From Drosophila pseudoobscura (Eukaryota > Arthropoda > Insecta > Diptera > Drosophilidae), in the NCBI RefSeq assembly GCF_009870125.1, contig NC_046681.1:11731001-11795000 (forward strand): a stretch of DNA of 64,000 nucleotides, written 5' to 3'. Position numbers and translations under genes: made by a program. The notes below the pieces were generated by a model. The model was not told the DNA's origin. It saw nothing but the letters and a program-made list of their open reading frames with translations, and ran no database searches. Below, one piece after another: positions 44,513 through 57,600 of the stretch (positions are counted from its first letter, which is position 1; the number at the start of each line of letters is the position of its first letter).

Positions 44513-44594
44513 AATCTGGTTCCAAACGGAACCCTATTATAGCCAGAGTAGAGAAAAAGAAGATCGTTTGGCTCTTTGAACACCTGGCTTTCAA
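44513..44594 (+). repeat. Dispersed short repeat (copy B)
   Basis: AATCTGGTTCCAA, TATTATAGCCAGA and TTTGAACACCTGGCTTTC in the same order as 19877-19960. The sequence after it (CCGGGTATCTTAGTGTCGCG) is not shared with copy A. Confidence 0.65.
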
Positions 44595-46099
44595 GGATGT
44601 GGCATGAGTACCGGGTATCTTAGTGTCGCGACCCGTGTGCCGCCTCTACTCAAACGGTTCCGACTGGTTCTGCCTATTTTTAATGTAATTTATTTGCCGC
44701 TGTAATTGTTGTCGTGTGGAAAAATCGAAAAATTAAAACGAAAATGAAAATCGTATGCAAATTGTTTTCTTTAATTGAATCATTTGAAGGCAGGCGACAG
44801 TTTTGGAGCGACAACAAATTGCGTTTAACATTTATATCCAATAATTTGCGTTTATCGTGGAAAATAATTAAACTGAAGCAATAATTAAAATGGGAAATGA
44901 TAAAAGGAAGTAAAATAAATAAAATATATATATACATATGTATGAATCATTTAGTGAGAGATTATGCGGAGTGGAATCTGTTTGATAGCATTATGAATCT
45001 TAACGGTAATTGGCGGTGCGGAATAGTTTGAGAAATATTTCTAAAGCCTTCCAAAGGTAGAAACCTTAAAACCTCACAATAACACCATACTACCTTGCCT
45101 CAAGCCTTTTAATGTTGCAACAAAAACAAACACATACACACAGACGCATAGACGCACTTCTTTCCGGCAACAACTCTAAAAACATAGAGGGGGAAAAAAC
45201 TAAAAAGCTTTTCGTCGTCAACTTCCTCGGCAAGTTGCAGGCGGCTCTCTGCATGATAAATGCGGCTTTCTGATGTGCCCCCCCCTCCCCCCTCCATCAT
45301 GTCTGTGTGAGATGTAAAGGATTTGCTGACAGTGCAGGGAGGAGGCACAGAAAGAGTGTGATAGAGTGAGAGAGAGAGAGAGGGGGGGCTTTTAAGGGGG
45401 CTGCCTGACAAAACATAACGCGACATGCTTCATTTGTTAGAAAAACAGGAAAAGGATTCTATCTTGACTTTACTCCACAGAAACCACATCCAACCCAGAA
45501 AAAAAACAACATGGAGTTTGTTCAACTCGTGTGCCCACACCCACACACTTGCACATAAGTTTTTGTTAACCAAAAACTTTAACTATAATTACTTGGGTTT
45601 ACCATTTACTTAATTTATAATTAATTATGGCATTTCCCCTCTCTGTAACGTTGAGGATTATTCTTTGGGAGGGCGTGACAGGCGTGGAACTCTTTGTAAT
45701 ATTATGCTTTTTGTGGGGTGTTTGTGTTGCTATTTGGTTGTATTTTGTATACTTTAAAGGGGGGGGACACACTGGGTGCAAAATGCAAAGCTAAGGTTCC
45801 AATTGTTTTAAAGAAGGGTTCGGCAAGGCCCTATCTATCGGCATTAAAAAAAATAACACTTTTTGTTCCATCCAAACACACTGCAATGTGTGCGGGCCGA
45901 TCTCTGGTTTAAAGCCCGGGATAATCATTATTTAAAAAACATCCAAACAGAAAAACACTGCTCCCTGACTAAATAGAGAGAATTTTGTAAGCCAGAAGTA
46001 CAGGAAATTTCACCAGAAACCAGAGCTAAACACAATAGCATCCATAATCAGAGATAGAATCCACGTAACATGATCCATAAAGGTGATGACGTGAGCGGT

Positions 46100-46990
46100 G
46101 GGCTGACACACTGAGTTAATGAAAGTGAGAGTGGAAGACAGAGAGCAGTTTGGGCAATCATTTGCAGGTTGTTTAAAAGCAGTACTATCCGATAATGCAG
46201 CTAAACTGTTGACTGAGAACACAGGTGAATGATGTCTCGCACTTGCCTAATTTAAAGCCCTGCTCTCCCACAAAGTCACGCATACTGACAGCCGAATGCA
46301 ATGCCAGAGAGAGAATATTAGGGAGAATGAAAAACAAAGCGCATTTTGGGCAATCAATTATGTGGATATCATTTATAGTCTTTCTCTATTACTCTGTTAA
46401 ATTGTTGCGAACAGCATAAGTGAATGATCTCTCGCGCTCTCCAAAAAAGTCGTTCCTTTTAACAGCAATGCCAGAGAGAAATGGATTTCACTTACATTGC
46501 AAAAAGATCACACACGCAAAACAAATCACCACACACCCACACGTAGAAGTTCCGCACTGCATTGCCAGAGTGAGCGAATGAGAGTGGAAGAGGAAGCCCA
46601 GCATCGGCACTGTTAACTATGCACAGATCATTTACAGTGGTGTCATATGAGTTGACCGAAGCCCGTCTTGCATTAATCTTTTAAGCGACAACATATGTGA
46701 ATGATCGCTCGCCCTGCTCTCCCAAAAAGTCACGCATATTGACAGCCGACTGCAGTGCAAGAGAGAGAATACGCAGCTCTCCCAAAAAGTAACTCATATT
46801 GACAGCCAGGCAGAGAGAGAATAAAAATGAGAGTGGGAGACAGAGACGGAGCGCAGTTTAGGCAATGAAATATGCATAGATCATTTACAGTACTGTTAAA
46901 TAAGCACTGTCCCATGGCTTCCTCTATTACGCTGTTAAACTGTTGAGTGGCAACAAGGGTAAATGAGCTCCTCTCATCTTCACGGCTCAC
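46100..46990 (+). repeat. Four-copy degenerate tandem repeat of 200-270 bp
   Basis: Each copy has GAGAGTGG-AGACAGAG, then GCAGTTT-GGCAATCA, then TCATTTACAGT, then CTGTTAAA-TGTTG, then GTGAATGAT-TCTCGC and CTCTCCCA-AAAGTCACGCAT. Landmark TGAATGA-type text occurs near 46225, 46421, 46698 and 46970. The array is rich in GAGAG/CTCTC text. Coding potential is absent. It could be a promoter-type repeat of an unrecognised element, or a host satellite. Confidence 0.65.
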
Positions 46991-49739
46991 GACATTCGGC
47001 AAAAAAATTCGGTGGGCATCGGTTGGACCCACAAGGGTTCCGCGGCTTGTGTTAATTACGCGATTAGAAAAGTGATTAAAAACATTAGAAATATGCAATA
47101 AATATTGCCACAAATATTAGGAACAATATTTTGTGATGGTTTTTTTCAAAAGTGTGCGTTTTTTTTGTCGTTTTCGCTTGTAAAATGCCCTGTGTACGTT
47201 TTAAGCTGTATCGCGGTTGTCTGTCATTATTGGCACAGTTTTCGCTCGAACATTTTTGAGTGGAAATTACTTTTTCTTGCACAGGTATGTGGGTTTTTAC
47301 TCATTTGCGCTTCTCCCGGCAAACTGCATGTTTTTTCAGAAATTCCATACACTATTTCGACTTTTTGTTGCCATTTCGTTGGAGGCTGGAAAATAACTTT
47401 CCCCATAAAGAGTATTTCTATAGCCAGAAGAAGTACAAGAAGCGCCCCATATTATATTCAATTAAAATACCATTTTTAACTTTAATATATGAACTTTAAA
47501 TATTATAGGGTCTTGGCAAACGTAACCAACCGCTCTGTTCTGGCACTAGGCCCAACCTCACTTGGCGCAAATTAGCACTCGATGGCTTACAGATTAGCCA
47601 TAAATTCAGTTTCCTTGCCAATTGTGTTGCCAAGTGTGTGAACACGATTAAGGTTGTTAACAGGTTTTTAGGCTATGTTCCGTTCTTTCGCCTCTTAAAA
47701 CAGATTCTCATTAGCATTAAAGAATTAAAGAGAATCTCCTAAGAAAATCAATATCTGCGGTTCAGGGTCAAGTGGGGAAAATGAAACATCAAAAAGTTGA
47801 AACGCCAAATATTTGCCGCATCGTTTGGTCCCGTCTCCGGCGTGTGCCCAAGGGTCAAAAGAGCAACCAGAAGGAATTGGGGGGAAAATGGTAAAAGTGT
47901 TGCAGCAAAAGTATCTGTATCTGTATCTGCAACACTGTTCACAAGACACTGTTGTTTCCAATTTGGGTTGTTTTTTTCCTTTCTATTTCTTTTGACCTTG
48001 TCGTGGGGGGGGGGGGGGGGGGAAGGAAGGAAGTGTATTTTGAAATATTATTTCCAGCTAGAGCTTTTGCAATTATTTTTTATCGATATGTACGATATCA
48101 CATGGAATGGCATGGAAAATGTGTATATTTTGGCCATATCCTACTCCCCTCCTTCTTAATGTTTCTCCTTCTCTAAGAGCATCCAATCTTCGTTGTCTAT
48201 ACACTGGAGAATCCTACAGTTTTGTATCCTTGCTCTGTGTGTGTCTCATATTGCCTTTTGGCGGTAGCATGTGGAATAGAAGCTCATTCCCGTTGTACCA
48301 ATTATCGTGTTGCTACTACTACTACTGGTCCTGATGCTGCCACGACTTCGTACCACTCTCATTTCAGTGTTGCCTCTTGTCTTGTTGTGATTGCGATTGT
48401 TACGGCAACAGCGATGGCCGCCCCATAGAAACAGATACAGAAGTTCAGATACAGGAATACAGAGGAGATATATGTACATATGTATCATAAGCCTGGCCAG
48501 CCACCAAGCGTTATGTCCTGTCCCGGACTCATACGTGAGTCCTGCTCCTGGCTCCTGGCTCTGGCTCTGGTTTTTTTCCCCGTGCTGCACACATCCTACG
48601 TGATGTTAGAATTTCACTTTTGTTACTACTCCGCTGCTAGACAATTGCAACATATTGTTGCGCACCCCCTCCCTCTGGCCTCCTGCCTCCTGCCTCCTTT
48701 TCATTTCTGCAAGTGTTTTTCACGTTGTTTTTCTCGTCTCTTTCTGCCTGTGTGTGTGTGTTTTTGCCAGGTTTTTGCTCTATATTTTTTTACGGGCTTG
48801 TTGACAGCGACCAAATAGAATTCGATTGGATGGGATTCGAGCGGTGCGGCGCGTCGAGAGAAAATGGAATTAGCTGTTTATGTTTGCGGCTTCTAATTGG
48901 AAACCCTATGCGGGTATCAATCGTATGGTACCATAAGATACCATATACATATATTCAATAGATCATCTTTAAATCGTTGGCCTTTTGCTGGCAATCCCTT
49001 CTGGTGCTCAAGGAGGAGCTTTAAAGCTTTTGGAAATTCATTTGAAATTTATTTAAAATAAAATTGTGAAATTCCACACTCTCCCTCCGTCTATCTATCA
49101 CTCACTAATCTGTCACGTAAATTTCAAACGTTCTTTCCCTCTTGATGAAAATGAGAATGATGAACAAGCATTTATATTTATTTATTCTCTACACACAATG
49201 CCCCCCCTCCCGTATGCGGTTTTTCCATTATGTTTGCAAAAGAAAAATCTGTACAAAAAAAAAAAAAAACCAGAAGATGCAGAGGCATGGCGAGGGGAAA
49301 CGAGAATCAATTTAATTTTACAATATCCGCTTTATACTACCTGGGAAGACCCTGGAAAGACGTGACCAATTTAGTCCGAGTAACAAATATTTTCTTGTTG
49401 TCCCCTTATTTATTTTGTAATGAAATCAACATTCTCTCTCCGAGGGAGGGTTGAGGGCGGGTCCTGGCCCTCGGAACCATCGAAAATACAGCAGCAACAG
49501 CTGTGTCCTGGCGGTAATAGGCGTTTAAGAATAATTAAGTAATAATTTGATTTCGTTTTTTATGTCTCTTGTGCCTTTTTTTTTTTTTGGTTTGTTGCTG
49601 TTGTTGCTGGGTCATTATGTTTTCTTTAATGGGTTTTGGCCGCTCGTTCTCTTCTCTTAAAGAATGTCCTTTGTGGAACTGGGCATTCAATTGGCCTGTT
49701 GCCTTACTCAGAGAATGGGTTGGGAAAAAAAAGCATCCT

Positions 49740-50230
49740 GTTTGAAAACAAATTTTTGAATTATCAATGGCTTTCAAATTTAATAGATAAATAATCGATG
49801 ACTTTAAAGCAGTCGGAGATATATTATCGATATTTTTTAAATAATAAAAAGATAACTAATCGATGATTTTACAATAATATGAAAAGAAAAAATAAAAACA
49901 ATATGTATATATTTGTTCGATGATCAGAAAAATGTGAAATACAAGTTATCAATGAACTTAGAAAACAGATAAATAATTAATGGCTTTAAAAAATATTTTA
50001 ATAGATGAATAATCTATTAAAAGGAATGATATTCGATGTCTGAAAAACAAATTTAATTAATCAAACACTTAAAAAATATTTTAAGAGATGAATAATCCAT
50101 AAAACTGATTTTCGATGTCTAAAAAAATAAGTAAATAATAGAACACGTAATAAAATATTTTAAATGATGAATAATCTAGAAAAATGATATTGGATGTCTA
50201 AAAAAATAGATACATTTTAAATAATTAATG
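49740..50230 (+). repeat. Degenerate 80-85 bp tandem repeat
   Basis: Units carry TTAAAAAATATTTTAA, GATGAATAATC and a GATATTCGATGTCT-type phrase followed by AAAAAAATA. Three units at 49985-50215 are clear and earlier ones are decayed. ATCGATGA/TCGATGTC text is part of the unit. Confidence 0.6.
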
Positions 50231-52264
50231 CTTGCATTCTTTTTGACTAATTTTTAATAATTTTTTACGATTTAAGGCGAAAGGAAGCCGAAGAAAGGCA
50301 TTTATGGCATAGGAACTAGGAAAATATTCTACAAACATTCTTTACAATTTTCTTTATTTTTAGAACCATTTCATGGCGTTTTTCTGTCAATTAAAAAATC
50401 CCTTAAATTATTTTCTATTTTCGACAAAATTTTGTCGCGTTTTTCTGTCAATTAACCTTTGTCTATTGTCTACTGGCTGATCTGAGGGGTCATGCCAATA
50501 ATCTCGTAAGTGAACTTCAAATCTGAAACCTCTTCTCCGCAACAAAAAATACCCATAAAATGTTGGATATTTTTCCCCAAATAATTACCAAAAATCAATG
50601 GAGCCAACAAAAAAAAAAGGTTAAAGGTATTTGAAGCTCATTTTCACGTTTATAAATACGTGGGGTATGTGTCTAGACAGTTTCACCGTTTTTTTCTGTT
50701 GCTTGTGGGTCAAATGAAGTGGAGAGAAAGAAAATACCCAAATGGAAAATTTGTTTTGTTTTTTTTTTCTTCTCATAATTCTTTTTTGCAGTGTCAGCAG
50801 GGGAAAAGAGAAGCTGAGAGCAAAAAGAAAAGGAAAAAAAAATAGGGAAGCTGTAAGGATTTTCATTTCTATTTTTTGACTTGTGTTAATTTCAAGAATT
50901 TCCTCGTGTGAAAACTAGAGTTTTGTTCACACAGGTCCAGAGATGGATCTCTTACAGATGTCCTGCCACTCTTTGCCCCGCCCTCTACCACCACCCCTCT
51001 CTCAATTAACATGCATTCATTCAACGTCTTTCTGTATCTTTCATCGTCTAATCAGGGCCTTTGTTTGCACTTTCACTTGCATTGCATTGCATTGCATTGC
51101 CCTTTTTTTGTTGTTGTTGTTTTGTTTTGGGCCTGCTTGCACTCTGCCAAAGACATTTTCAATGACACTTCAGCACACTCGCACAGTAGGTGGGCGGCAA
51201 GGCAAGGCATGGCATGGCATGTCATGACAGGGTTTGATTTCCGCCTCCCACTCATCAGACCCATTTAAGGGTTGTTAGCAGCTCTACCCCTCGCTCCTCT
51301 CTCCTCTCTCCACTCTACTGAATACATTTTTGCCTATTTTGCACCTTTTTGCCTCACAGACTCGACTCGGAATCATCCTCTGCCTCTTCTTCGACATTGT
51401 CAAAAATTCATAATTGAACAGTTTCCCCTCATCGATGGATGGTGGGTGGTGGTGGGGGTGGGGGTGAGGGGGAATATGCATGAGTATGGCCATGGCCAAG
51501 TGCTTTTACAGTGGCGCATTTGGCCCAAAACTGAATATCTTCTACTCGTTAATAATTCAAGAGCTTTTAATGTCATGAATATTCATCAAATTTTCGAGCA
51601 TGATTTGATTTTATTGCGTATTTTCTATGACGTGGCAGAATATTGGCCGCATTGGCTGGTATGGGGTTAACAAGTGTGTGTGTGTGTGGGTGTATCGAGT
51701 GCGTGTATGCCATGCCCTTCAATATGTTGCACAGCCATTAAGGCTAACGATGTTTTATTAGTATAATAATCGATTAAGATATACATGCTTTCGATTATCC
51801 GATCATTCGATATATAGAAGAAAATTCCCGGTCAGAATCTGTAAGCTGGAGATACAAAAAGGGAGATTGGCTGCTCGATATCTGATTTTATTACCCCAAA
51901 AGGTGTTCCACTTGAAGCCCCCTCTGCCACGCCCAATCGTTTAGATTTTGAAAGTATTTTTTTTATCGATTTACAAAATATACAAATCATGGCTAAACGA
52001 GAATGGTGGCAGTGGCAGTGGCAGCTTTAACCTCATTCGCGGCTAATCATTTCGATTACTGGAAGTATTCAGTTCATGCCCATTAAATGGCTATTTGCTT
52101 ATCAATTTCGTGTCAACCCCACCAGGACCTCAATTGGACACTCCATTCATCAATTGCTGGGCCATCATGTTGTTGTTGTTTCGGCCTTTAAGCCCAGCCA
52201 TGCATGGCGGTGCCCTGCTCTGAGGCTACGTGAGACAAAGAGAAATGTCACTTGACAATCGTAA

Positions 52265-52315
52265 GGGGGGAGGGGGTTGGGGGGTTGCGGGGTTGGGGGG
52301 GGGGGGGGGGGGGGG
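52265..52315 (+). other. Strong G-quadruplex tract
   Basis: Six or more separated runs of 4-6 G (GGGGGGAGGGGGTTGGGGGG and so on) lead into an uninterrupted run of more than 20 G. The plus strand can form several stacked G-quadruplexes. The length of the final run is assembly-sensitive. Confidence 0.75.
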
Positions 52316-53707
52316 TAGAGTTTTCCGTCAAATGAAATCAAATGATTTGCCGTGCAGCTGATTTATGCTTAATTTATAGAGCACCACCGAGAAGGGGCAA
52401 AATGCCTGACCGGCATGTAAATAAATTTCCAACAGACCCAATCCGATGAAGACATAAACCCAAACTGGCACAAGGCACGAGTCGACACAGCACGACAGTC
52501 GAGTCCTTTTAAGAGAGAATCAGCCCCTCTCTCTCGCTCGCTCTCGCTCCCTTGCTGAATAGAGAGAGGGCAAATAATGTTGACCAAGTTTTTGGTTGCG
52601 GTAGGACGGGAGTTCGGCCAAAAGCCGAAGCCAAAAGTAGAGCAACAGACGGTGCCGGCTAACGGCTGGCCCGTATAAGAGTCGCCGGGATATAAGAGAG
52701 TGCGGCATAAAGGTATAAATTTGCCAACGTTTTGATTTGAATTTTTTTTTGCGCGACAAAAAGTATAATAATATTATTAGAAAAAGTTCTCCTATATCAG
52801 GGATTGCTCTTCGTGAAGCCTGTTTAACTTTTTATCGACTTTTAAGGATTATAATCGCTTTACATTCGTTTTGCGAGAAAAATACAAAAATTCAGCTCAA
52901 GGTTTTTTCTGATGCAATCTCGAACAATGATTGCATTCCCTTGTCTAACCCCCATGGCATCCTCCACTGGCGACCACCCTTTGGGTCCTGTCACAATACT
53001 GAAAACATATTTCTGTTGCATTTGTCGCCGGAGCTCCTTGCTCCTAGCTCCTGGCTCCTAGCTCCTGCTCCCAGCTCGTCAGCCAAAATGCAAATATCGC
53101 ACTAAACATAAATCGAAGCATTTTCAATAAATTCCCATGGCATCGTCGTCGATGTCTCCGCTCCCTTTGGGTGGGGCGAAAAATAATAAAAACTAAAAAA
53201 TTGTCAACGAAACACAGTGAGACACGAGAACAATGTGTTTCACTATTTGCAATTGAATTTGGCGCTGTTGATTTGCCATCCCTCTCCCATCCCCATCCCC
53301 CTCCCCCACCCTCTTCTCTTTGCCTTCTCTTGTATTTTATTTGAAATGGATGCCGTTTTCGGGTTGTGTGGGGGGCGGGAACAGAGTGGAACAATGCGCA
53401 GATCGATTGGTTTTCGAGCAGGAAAAAATATGAAATTACTTTTGTGGATTTTTTATTCCTCAAAAAAAAAGTTGTTTAAGTTTCTGGGAATTTTATTTTG
53501 TATTATATTTAGTTGGTTAATAAATAAATCTATAGAAGGTACTCAGGAAAATCCATGAAAGCTTTTAAAGATTATTTGCAAAATAATTTCAAATTTTTCT
53601 TCGCCACAGTAGCCTGGAAAATTTGTATCTACTTGTTCGACTTGAAATAGTTACTTTTATAGATTCATTTTCTATTCAAAATTTCCTAGTTATAAACTGC
53701 TTTAAAT

Positions 53708-54253
53708 ATGTCGAAATTTAATGACAATTTGACCATAGAATTAGATGAAAAATTGCCAAAAATCATAGAAGAAAATTTGCCAAAAACCTTAGAAGAAACT
53801 TTGCCAAAAACCTTAGAAGAAAATTTGCCAAAAACCTTAGAAGAAAATTTGCTTGAATTAAATGAAATAAGTGCCGAAAATACCACCGATAAGGAATCAA
53901 ATAATTTCGATCAAATCGAGAAACTTGTGAGCCAAAGCTTGAAGAACCTACAGTTAATCACACAATCCGATGCCACGACTCAGGACTCGATCATGAGATT
54001 CGTCTTTCCAAATGTCATGTCACAACTGCGGAGAAGCTGCACAAATATTTTGAACAAGATCGAGCGGGATAGTGCCCACGAGGCGGAGACCCAGGCTCCC
54101 AAAGAGGAGCCAAAGGTGAGATAATGTTGTGTGCCATAATTTTGGGCCTAATTTAACAAATGTTTCGGCCATCAGTAGTTCGATCAAGGTCTGAGGGAGA
54201 GCAACGAATCCTACGCTCAATCTCTTACGAAAAAAAAGGAAAGGAAAGGGTAG
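53708..54253 (+). CDS. Small acidic repeat-bearing protein with CAGTAG tandem acceptor
   Basis: Exon 1 is 53708-54115 (136 codons). It has an octapeptide repeat LPKIIEEN/LPKTLEET/LPKTLEEN/LPKTLEEN (about 15-46), then a helical segment (FDQIEKLVSQSLKNLQLITQ; MSQLRRSCTNILNKIERDSA). It ends EEPK at a donor AAAG|GTGAGA. The 3' site reads CCATCAGTAG, two acceptors three bases apart. Using TAG (54178) joins FDQGLRESNESYAQSLTKKK and a few more residues for a 160-residue protein ending at 54251-54253. Using CAG (54175) makes the next codon TAG, so the protein stops at EEPK. The intron is 60 or 63 nt, normal for Drosophila; without splicing it ends EEPKVR. An AATAAA lies at 54578. No signal peptide or membrane segment, and no recognised family; low-complexity acidic helices suggest a structural or binding role only. 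Confidence 0.6.
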
Positions 54254-54577
54254 AGAGAGAGAGAGAGAGATCCATAAAAAGCAATTCGGCTTTTGTGGCT
54301 TTTAGGGCTGATTGTAAAAGATGCCACAAACAAATGAAGCTGTCACCGGCTGCTGCTGCCAGCAGGCAGACCGCGAAAAGTCGCATCGCAAAATGGAAAG
54401 TTGAGGCAAGTGGACTTGCAGCAGCAGCAGCAGCAGCAGCAGCAGTATTCCACCTAACGAATAGTCTTTAATCTTCTTAAGTGCGATGGCCATGGGCTAT
54501 GGGCACAGCTGCTGCCACTGGTGCGGGACCGGGACTGGACCTGTCATCGAAGGACAACGAGAGTGTGAGAGTTTGGT

Positions 54578-54583
54578 AATAAA
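54578..54583 (+). other. Poly(A) signal candidate
   Basis: AATAAA about 325 nt after the stop at 54253. A (CAG)n tract at about 54417-54446 lies in the presumed 3' UTR. Confidence 0.35.
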
Positions 54584-54650
54584 CCAGGCCAAGGAGTAAA
54601 CAAGTCAACGAGCTTTCAAATGGTTCTGTTCCGTTTTGTGCAGCCAATTT

Positions 54651-54687
<37 letters not shown>

Positions 54688-57600
54688 TGTGGTTTCTGTG
54701 TGCGTCAACAGAAAGAGAAATAAACCGAAAGTAAAGCGAATTTAAGGTACAGGAATTGATTGATTGCCACGAAATCGGACCCACAAATACACCTGGGAGC
54801 CCCATGGGGCTTTTCGGGGGCGGAATCATCAGCAGTACATTACATCTTTGGCTGTTTTTTTGCACTGAAATCCGTTGCTGGTTTCTGGTTTCTGGTTTCT
54901 GGCAGCAAATTAGCGTAGGGCCAAGACTAATTCGAAGAACTTGCCCTTTTTGTACGGGGTAATCGCTGGACTACCAGGGTATATTGTTTTTGAATTAAGC
55001 AGGCCACAAGAAGGGATTTTTTTTTTGAATAAAGGAGGGGAAAAATATAGCAACTGGTTGTCGGAGACTACACTCGGAGAAAAATACTTGAAATTGTAAT
55101 CTTTACACTTGGATTAAAAAATGTATACGAATATGATTTTTTCTAGAGTGATATGAGTGAATATGAAATTAATATGAAAATAAATAAATAGAGAATATAT
55201 AAATAATTAATAAAGCATAAATAAATAAATAATAATAAATAAATAAAAATAAATAAATAAATAAATAAGTAATAAATAATAAATAAATAATCAATAAATA
55301 AAAAGGTAATAAATAATTCAATAAATAACTACTAAATAAATGATTTAAATTAAATTGTTTTATATTTCGATTAAATATAAAATATTTTCTTCAAATTTAA
55401 TATTTTATAAATAATATACAATTTTTATTTTCATTTATTTTGCATTAAATTATTTGAAATATAAAAATATTTGATTTAAATGTACATATTACATATCTGA
55501 AAAGAAATATATATATATATATGTATCTTATACTCGCTCATTGTCGTTTAAGGCTTGAAAAAAAAAAATAAATAATTTTTGTAATTTAAAATTAATATAT
55601 TTCCCAAAAATGTGTTTTTTTTAATGTTTGATACTTACATTAAATATGGGCCATATTAAAAATACTTTTTAATACCATAAATTTATGTTTAAATCAAAGA
55701 TAAGTCTAAAAATCGAATGAATATGGATTGTGTTTCTCTGAAATGGCTATAGAAATGGTCTCCACCCCAGCCAGATTGTGTTTAATGGGTATCCCTTAGC
55801 CGCAATCTCTCCTCCACATCTTGTTCGCCTTTGGCTAAATCTCGAGTTACAGCAACAGCAACAGCCACAGCAGCTTTGCATGAGAGGAGAGCATCGAGCA
55901 TTGGATGTAATTACTTTAATGTGACCATTTGCCGCTTTAGTGGCTGATGTTGCTGCTGCTGCTGCTTTTGGCCGAGTTGCTGCTGCTGCTGCTGCTGCTG
56001 CTGTGGCCGAGATAAAGATAAACTTTTGCAATTACAACGCGCGGCAGGACTAAACGAAGCAGAAATAAGCAGGCGGGGTAAAAGGACGGAGGGAGGGTGG
56101 GGGGTATCGGAGAGGAAAAGAAAGCGCAACTCGATAGCATCGAATCGAGTTTACTTTTAGTGCGTTTTTCCCCCCCATTGGGGGGCATTGGCTAATTAGC
56201 TCAAACACCTCTGTACTACTCCCGACTGCTACGGCTGTGCTGCTTTAAAGATCCTGAAAAGAAGGCTTTAAAAAGTTGTCCATAACTTGGAAACGTTGGA
56301 AACGTTCCCCTGTTAACATATGCAAAACACCATGGAAAATACTCTGAAAGGTGGGGGAGAAAACAGGTTGCTGCACGCCCCCCCCCTCCCCCTACTTAGG
56401 TGGTTTCCGTCTACATAAACTTTTGATGACTTTTTGAAAGTTTTATGTTACGCAAATTATACGATGGAAGCAGGGACAGAACCAGGACCACTCCTACTTA
56501 TTACCCACAATAACAAACAACATTCGAAAGAGCTGTACTAAAAAAAAAAAAAGAAAGTATAAACCAAAATCTCTCTTCATCCCACATCATAATTTGAGGA
56601 GAGTCCTTTGACCCTCCAGCACAAGTGAGTGCAACAAATGAGTCGAAATTGTGGCTAATTGGGCGACAGTTTCGAGAGGGGACTCGACTGCAAATAATGG
56701 GCCAATGCGGGGGGAGTGTCGTCTGGGCGTTAACTGAGGGTCAACCAAACTTTCGACTTAAAGGCACATTTCTTGAGAGACCAGGCAAAGTTTTTATTGC
56801 AGATTGTTCAACTGTTTTGGGGATTAAAGTAGCTGCTGGCTACTGGCTAGAAAGGGCTTATAAAATGAGGGAAAACCCATGGAAAAATGTGTAACAATTA
56901 GTTACATTAAATATTCTTGGTCTTAGAACCTTAATTTTAAATATTATATTAATTACTTATTTTTAAAATGATATTACAATAAACAAAAATTTAATATATA
57001 CAAATTTTAATTAAATTATATATTCTTGGTCGTAGAACCTTAATTATACAAATTATATTAATTAATTAATTTTTTTTAATGATAATATAATAACCAAAAA
57101 AATTAAATGTATAAAATATACAAAAATATAAACAAATATTTACAAACAATATAAAATATGATTTATAAATAATATATATACAATTTACATACATAAATTA
57201 TATTATAGGTAAAAAAAAAAATAAATAACAAAATACGGCTACACTATTTTTTCAAGAGGTGTTTTGGAACATGATTAGCATTTACTAGAAATATATTTAA
57301 AAAAATATTTATAAAAGGCATTTTATTTAGTTTTGTTTTACAATAAATGTAATACAAATTTAAATTAAAAATAATTTTTGCTATTTTTTATTCTAAAAAT
57401 TCACAAAAAAATTGAATCTATTTTAATGTTTATAAACAGTTTTTGGTATAAATATTAAAAATATGTTTTATTTCTGATTTTAATAATACTAATCAGAAAA
57501 AGGTTTTTATTTCTCTATTTTTTTTTTTTAAATATATTTTTTACAAGTCCTGAATTAATCCAAATACAAATTCAAAATCTAAGGCATTTCCTTTTTGAGT

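Larger units (their letters stand above)
41964..53707. other. Long gene-free interval
   Basis: Besides the repeats listed, it holds (CT)n at about 42849-42884, an A-run at about 44185-44201, a G-run at about 48005-48022, (TG)n near 48750 and 51673-51688, ATTGC repeats near 51079-51101, GGCAGTGGCAGTGGCAG near 52007-52024 and CTCCTGGCTCCTAGCTCC near 53042-53070. 47284-47339 looks like a 56-nt intron (AG|GTATGT...TTTTTTCAG), but the flanks are not convincing coding sequence. Confidence 0.5.

Noticed and set aside
47284-47339. Intron-like segment AG|GTATGT...TTTTTTCAG
   Set aside because: Good splice consensus, but neither flank has credible coding sequence; left only as a remark in the repeat finding.
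56625-56894. 89-codon frame
   Set aside because: No recognisable motif or gene structure; typical chance frame in intergenic DNA.
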